The notes under the pieces are model-generated. The model saw only the letters and a list, made by a program, of their open reading frames with translations. It had not been told where the DNA came from and ran no database searches. This document shows, piece after piece, positions 14,534 through 17,807 of a stretch of DNA of 17,807 nt. The position numbers were made by a program, and so were the translations under genes. Origin of the DNA: Pseudomonadota bacterium (GTDB lineage: Bacteria; Pseudomonadota; Gammaproteobacteria; Burkholderiales; Burkholderiaceae_C); contig JAUPTP010000003.1 in assembly GCA_030918015.1 (NCBI GenBank), forward strand, positions 1 through 17,807, in the 5' to 3' direction. How positions within the stretch are numbered: the stretch's first letter is position 1; each line of letters begins with the position of its first letter.

Positions 14534-15171
14534 GCGCGCTCTCGGCCTGGTTCTTCGCCCGGGTGCAGGCGGCGGACTTCTACCGTGCGCTGCACCGCGA
14601 GGCGGTCGCGCTGCTGCCGGCACCGGCGCCGGGCGCGCACTGGCTCGATGTGGGCTGCGGCCCCGGGCTGGTGGCGCGCCTGGCGGCCGAGCGCGGCTAC
14701 CGCGTGCTGGGCACCGACCTCGATCCGGCGATGGTCGCGCAGGCGCGCCGCCAAGGCCGCCGCGCCGGTTCGTCCGCCACCTTCGAGGCGGCCGATCTGC
14801 TGGCCGATCCGCCCGGCGGCGGCGCGGGGCCGCGCTTCGACGTGGTCTCGGCCGCATCGCTGCTGGTGGTGCTGGATGACCGCGCCGCGGGGCTGCGGCG
14901 GCTGCTGGCGCGGGTGGCCGAGGGCGGCACGCTGCTGCTGGTCGAGCCCGATGCCGCGATGACGCCGCAGGCCGCCGCGGCGCTGCGCGCCCGCCTGGGG
15001 CCGGCGCTGGGGCAGGGCGCCTGGGTGCTGTCGCTGTGGGCGCGCACCCGCCGGCCCGAGTGGGCGATCCGCGCCGAGGATCTGCGGGTGCCGGGCTGGA
15101 CGCTGCGGCGCGATGCCCTGCTGGACGGTCTGGTCAACGCCTGGCGTCTGACCCGCGATGTCCCGGCCTGA
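14530..15171 (+). CDS. Class I SAM-dependent methyltransferase, substrate unknown
   Basis: This 213-residue protein has the class I methyltransferase fold. Motif I is HWLDVGCGPGLVARLAAERG (residues about 37-56), motif II is YRVLGTDLDPAMVAQAR with the acidic residue that binds the SAM ribose, then FEAADLL and RFDVVSAASLLVVLDD. The strand LLLVEPDAAMTP follows. The acceptor cannot be inferred. It is not UbiE: it is about 30 residues shorter and lacks the UbiE signature segments. It does sit just upstream of ubiJ and ubiB, where ubiE is often found. I chose the ATG at 14530 (MSALSAWFFARVQAADFYRA) because it fits the domain start; upstream sequence in this frame is low-quality. A GGAG (14516-14519) lies 10 bases before it, and a stronger site serves the overlapping upstream ORF. 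Confidence 0.88.
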   Translation: MSALSAWFFARVQAADFYRALHREAVALLPAPAPGAHWLDVGCGPGLVARLAAERGYRVLGTDLDPAMVAQARRQGRRAGSSATFEAADLLADPPGGGAGPRFDVVSAASLLVVLDDRAAGLRRLLARVAEGGTLLLVEPDAAMTPQAAAALRARLGPALGQGAWVLSLWARTRRPEWAIRAEDLRVPGWTLRRDALLDGLVNAWRLTRDVPA

Positions 15172-15195
15172 CGGCGGGGGGCAGACCGCCCCGCC

Positions 15196-15201
15196 TACAA
15201 T
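15196..15201 (+). promoter_or_regulatory. -10 box TACAAT directly before ubiJ
   Basis: TACAAT, five of six matches to TATAAT, ends 7 bases before the ubiJ ATG at 15209. A start site at the usual distance would lie at or one base from the ATG, giving a leaderless or nearly leaderless mRNA. No good -35 box is visible at 16-18 bases. No ribosome-binding site precedes the ATG, which agrees with leaderless initiation. Confidence 0.45.
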
Positions 15202-15208
15202 CGCCGCC

Positions 15209-15730
15209 ATGTTGCAAGCCCTGCTCGAACCCCTCGGTCGCGAGGCCCTCGGCCGCGTCACGCTGCTGCTCAACCATGTGCTGGCCGCCGAGCCGGAGGC
15301 CACCCGCCGCCTGCTCGGCCATGTCGGCCGCTCGATCGGCGTGCAGTGGCGCCAGTGGCCGGCGCTGCTGCCGGCGCCGCCGCGCGCGGTCTGGCGCGTG
15401 ACCCCGGCCGGCCTGCTCGAGCTGGACGAGGACCTGCTGCTGGTGCCGGTCGGCGTCGGCGAGGAAGAAACGCTGGTGGTCACGCTCGACGGCGGCGAGA
15501 TGCTGCGCTGGGGCCTGGCCGGCATGGCAGGGCGCCCGCCGATGGACATCCGCGGCGACGCCGCCTTCGCCGCCGAGGTCGCCTGGCTGGCCGAGAACCT
15601 GCGCTGGGACCTCGAGGACGATCTGGCCCGCCTGATCGGCGACGGCCCGGCGCGCCTGCTCGGCCGCCTGGGCGGCGGGCTGGCGCAGACCGTCGGTGCC
15701 TTCGTGCAGCGCGTGCGCCGCCCGGCCTGA
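15209..15730 (+). CDS. ubiJ: UbiJ-like ubiquinone biosynthesis accessory factor (SCP2 domain)
   Basis: This 173-residue protein has an N-terminal helix ([20 protein letters not shown]) typical of UbiJ, then a sterol-carrier-type lipid-binding domain (about residues 20-115, with [20 protein letters not shown]). A C-terminal helical part follows: [20 protein letters not shown]. In E. coli, UbiJ helps assemble the complex of enzymes that modify the ubiquinone ring and binds prenylated intermediates. The identity rests on length, layout and its position 22 bases before ubiB. The alternative upstream start at 15158 would overlap the methyltransferase gene and add 17 residues with no helix, so I use the ATG at 15209. 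A TACAAT box 7 bases upstream suggests its own transcript. Confidence 0.85.
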   Translation: MLQALLEPLGREALGRVTLLLNHVLAAEPEATRRLLGHVGRSIGVQWRQWPALLPAPPRAVWRVTPAGLLELDEDLLLVPVGVGEEETLVVTLDGGEMLRWGLAGMAGRPPMDIRGDAAFAAEVAWLAENLRWDLEDDLARLIGDGPARLLGRLGGGLAQTVGAFVQRVRRPA

Positions 15731-15752
15731 TCCGGCCTCTGCCGCATCCATC

Positions 15753-17330
15753 ATGAGGAACTGGCCCCGGCTCGCGCTGATCGCGTGGGTGATGCTGCGC
15801 CACGGCATGGACCAGCTGGTGCTGACGCAGTTCAGCCACCCGCTGCTGCGCGCGCTGGCGCGTGTGCTGTCGATCGGCCGGCGGCTCGACGCGCCGCGCG
15901 GCGTGCGCCTGCGCCTGGCCTTCGAGCGGCTCGGTCCGATCTTCGTCAAGTTCGGCCAGGTGCTGTCCACCCGGCGCGACTTGATGCCGCCCGACATCGC
16001 CGACGAGCTGGCCCGGCTGCAGGACCGCGTGCCGCCGTTCTCCAGCGCGCTGGCACGCCAGCTGATCGAGAAGTCGCTCGGCCGGCCGATCGAGGCGGTG
16101 TTTGCGCAGTTCGATGCCGATCCGGTGGCCAGCGCCTCGATCGCGCAGGTGCATTTCGGCGTGCTGCACGACGGCCGCCAGGTGGCGGTCAAGGTGCTGC
16201 GTCCCGGCGTGCTCGAGGTGATCGATGCCGACCTGGGGCTGCTGCGCACCGGCGCGCGCTGGCTCGAGCGCCTGTCGGCCGACGGCCGGCGCCTGCGCCC
16301 GCGCGAGGTGGTCGCCGAGTTCGACAAGTACCTGCACGACGAGCTCGACCTCGGCCGCGAGGCGGCCAACGCCGCGCAGCTGCGCCGCAACATGGACGGC
16401 CTGGACCTGCTGATGGTGCCGGAGATGATCTGGGACCTCAGCTCGGCCGAGGTGCTGGTGATGGAGCGCATGTTCGGCGTGCCGATCAGCCAGACCGACC
16501 GGCTGCGCGAGGCCGGCGTCGACATCCCCAGGCTGGCGCGCGACGGCGTGACCATCTTCTTCACCCAGGTGTTCCGCGACGGCTTCTTCCACGCCGACAT
16601 GCACCCGGGCAACATCATGGTGTCGCTGGCGCCGGCGACCTTCCAGCGCTACATCGCGCTGGACTTCGGCATCGTCGGCACGCTCGATGCGCGCGACAAG
16701 GAATACCTGGCGCAGAACTTCCTCGCCTTCTTCCAGCGCGACTACCGCCGGGTGGCCGAGCTGCACATCGAATCCGGCTGGGTGCCGCCGACCACCCGCG
16801 CCGACGAGCTCGAAGGCGCGATCCGCGCGGTCTGCGAGCCGCACTTCGACCGCCCGCTCAAGGACATCTCGCTCGGCCAGGTGCTGATGCGGCTGTTCCA
16901 GACCTCGCGCCGCTTCAATGTCGAGATCCAGCCGCAGCTGGTGCTGCTGCAGAAGACGCTGCTCAACGTCGAGGGCCTGGGCCGCCAGCTCGACCCCGAG
17001 CTGGACCTCTGGAGCACCGCCAAGCCCTTCCTCGAGCGCTGGATGAACGAGCAGATCGGCTGGCGCGCGCTGGCCCACCAGCTGCGCCAGGAGGCGCCGC
17101 GCTATGCGCAGTACCTGCCGGCGCTGCCACGGCTGCTGCATGATGCGCTCAAGGCGCAGGCGGCGGCCGGCCCGAGCGGCGGCGAGGCGGCCAGCCGGGA
17201 GCTGCTGCAGGCCCTGCTGCACGAGCAGCGCCGCACCAATCGCCTGCTGCAGACGGCGGGCTGGCTGGTCGCCGGCTTCGTGCTGGGGGTGGTCTCGGCC
17301 GCAGCCTTGGTGCGCATGATGCTCCACTGA
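15753..17330 (+). CDS. ubiB: UbiB, atypical kinase-like protein of ubiquinone biosynthesis
   Basis: This 525-residue protein has the ABC1/ADCK/UbiB fold. Landmarks are the KxGQ motif KFGQ (Lys66-Gln69) in [20 protein letters not shown], the Ala-rich loop [10 protein letters not shown] that replaces the normal glycine loop, [10 protein letters not shown] with Lys147, and the catalytic segment HADMHPGN (Asp282, Asn287). The metal-binding LDFG (Asp304) follows. The C-terminus has membrane helices, seen as [20 protein letters not shown]. UbiB proteins are membrane-bound ATPases that help extract or present lipid-like ubiquinone precursors. The ATG at 15753 begins [20 protein letters not shown], the usual UbiB N-terminus, and no ribosome-binding site is evident, consistent with coupling to ubiJ. 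The gene is followed by fmdB-like and DUF502 genes. Confidence 0.97.
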   Translation: MRNWPRLALIAWVMLRHGMDQLVLTQFSHPLLRALARVLSIGRRLDAPRGVRLRLAFERLGPIFVKFGQVLSTRRDLMPPDIADELARLQDRVPPFSSALARQLIEKSLGRPIEAVFAQFDADPVASASIAQVHFGVLHDGRQVAVKVLRPGVLEVIDADLGLLRTGARWLERLSADGRRLRPREVVAEFDKYLHDELDLGREAANAAQLRRNMDGLDLLMVPEMIWDLSSAEVLVMERMFGVPISQTDRLREAGVDIPRLARDGVTIFFTQVFRDGFFHADMHPGNIMVSLAPATFQRYIALDFGIVGTLDARDKEYLAQNFLAFFQRDYRRVAELHIESGWVPPTTRADELEGAIRAVCEPHFDRPLKDISLGQVLMRLFQTSRRFNVEIQPQLVLLQKTLLNVEGLGRQLDPELDLWSTAKPFLERWMNEQIGWRALAHQLRQEAPRYAQYLPALPRLLHDALKAQAAAGPSGGEAASRELLQALLHEQRRTNRLLQTAGWLVAGFVLGVVSAAALVRMMLH

Positions 17331-17337
17331 CTATAAT
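17307..17337 (+). promoter_or_regulatory. Sigma-70-type promoter for the FmdB-like gene
   Basis: A perfect TATAAT (17332-17337) follows the ubiB stop by one base. A TTGGTG (17307-17312) inside the end of ubiB could be the -35 box, with a rather long 19-base spacer. Transcription would start near 17344 and give a leader of about 20 bases with the ribosome-binding site AAGGG (17352-17356). Confidence 0.6.
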
Positions 17338-17363
17338 TCCTGTTTCGAATCAAGGGTTTAGCG

Positions 17364-17702
17364 ATGCCGATCTACGCCTATCGTTGTTCCTCCTGCGGGC
17401 ACGCGAAAGACGTGCTGCAGAAGATGTCCGATCCGGTGCTCACCACCTGCCCGGCCTGCGGGGCCGAGGCCTTCTCCAAGCAGGTCACCGCGGCCGGTTT
17501 CCAGCTCAAGGGCTCGGGCTGGTATGTGACTGATTTCCGCGGTGGCTCGGGTGGCGCCAGCGTGGCCGGCGGCGCGACCGCGACCGCAGCGCCGGCGGCC
17601 GCCGACAGCGGCAGCTCGGGCGCTTCCGAGTCCGGCGCGGGCGGGGAGGCGGCTTCGGCCTCGCCCTCGACGCCGTGCGGCGGCTCGTGCGCCTGCCACT
17701 GA
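17364..17702 (+). CDS. FmdB-type zinc-ribbon protein
   Basis: This 112-residue protein starts with the FmdB/CxxC zinc ribbon: MPIYAYRCSSCGHAKDVLQK, with Cys8/Cys11 and Cys29/Cys32 as metal ligands. The family segment GFQLKGSGWYVTDFRGG follows (about residues 45-61). Residues 60-100 are a low-complexity Ala/Gly/Ser stretch. The tail ends with a second cysteine group, CGGSCACH (Cys105, Cys109, Cys111, His112). The family is named after a regulator of formamidase genes in Methylophilus, but most members, including this one, have no tested function. A clear AAGGG (17352-17356) sits 7 bases before the ATG, and the gene has its own TATAAT promoter. The DUF502 gene follows after 42 bases. Confidence 0.9.
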   Translation: MPIYAYRCSSCGHAKDVLQKMSDPVLTTCPACGAEAFSKQVTAAGFQLKGSGWYVTDFRGGSGGASVAGGATATAAPAAADSGSSGASESGAGGEAASASPSTPCGGSCACH

Positions 17703-17744
17703 TCCTGCCCTGCCGAATCCCGAGCCGCTCCTGATCGGACTGCC

Positions 17745-17807
17745 GTGAAGAAATACATCATCGCCGGCCTGCTGGTCTGGCTGCCGCTGGCCATCACCAT
17801 CTGGGTC
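17745..17807 (+). CDS. DUF502 family membrane protein, N-terminal fragment (3' end outside window)
   Basis: The last 63 bases encode VKKYIIAGLLVWLPLAITIW plus one more residue from a GTG start, the typical opening of a DUF502 protein: a short basic N-terminus and a membrane helix with the GLLVWLPL motif. Members are inner-membrane proteins of about 200 residues with unknown function. The position after the FmdB-like gene matches the order common in betaproteobacteria, where aspS often follows. No strong ribosome-binding site is seen; CGGA lies a few bases upstream. Only the first 21 codons are in the window, so the rest is inferred. Confidence 0.85.
   Translation, partial: MKKYIIAGLLVWLPLAITIWV

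Overview
The window is very GC-rich (about 70% by eye) and contains single-copy housekeeping genes typical of a betaproteobacterium of the order Burkholderiales, probably near the Leptothrix/Rubrivivax/Sphaerotilus/Roseateles group. The main clues are the order rsmB - DUF4390 - ntrY - ntrX - tRNA-Phe, a lemA/queC/proA cluster, and ubiJ - ubiB - fmdB-like - DUF502. I see no insertion sequence, prophage, CRISPR array or evident defence island. Most of the region is ordinary core chromosome, so the findings below are local oddities and not a large new system.

Layout. Bases 1-528 (+): the 3' end of a clade 3 type catalase gene and a 44-codon small ORF with a good Shine-Dalgarno sequence. Bases 541-3626 (-): a SLAC1/TehA-type transporter, a methyl-accepting chemotaxis protein with a possible flagellar-sigma promoter, and a YkgJ-type cysteine-cluster protein. 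Bases 3666-3820 (-): tRNA-Phe with its own promoter and a strong intrinsic terminator. Bases 3852-8930 (-): a compact rsmB - DUF4390 - ntrY - ntrX cluster with gaps or overlaps of a few bases. Its NtrX-like regulator lacks the sigma-54 AAA+ domain. Bases 8941-12558 (-): proA and queC (overlapping stop/start), lemA, and a 289-residue protein that looks like the C-terminal half of the M48 peptidase usually found beside lemA, without the peptidase half. Bases 12613-14329 (-): a FrnE/DsbA-like oxidoreductase and galE. Bases 14330-14491 form the only sizeable intergenic region (about 160 bp), which is divergent. Bases 14492-17807 (+): a 13-codon upstream ORF coupled to a SAM methyltransferase, then ubiJ, ubiB, an FmdB-type zinc-ribbon protein and the start of a DUF502 membrane protein.

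How the genes relate. NtrY (membrane sensor kinase) and the short NtrX form a two-component pair; the DUF4390 exported protein overlaps ntrY by four bases and may act in the same envelope process. UbiJ and UbiB are accessory factors of ubiquinone synthesis. QueC serves queuosine/7-deazaguanine synthesis, ProA proline synthesis, and GalE sugar-nucleotide supply for surface polysaccharides. No stretch longer than 300 bases lacks a gene.
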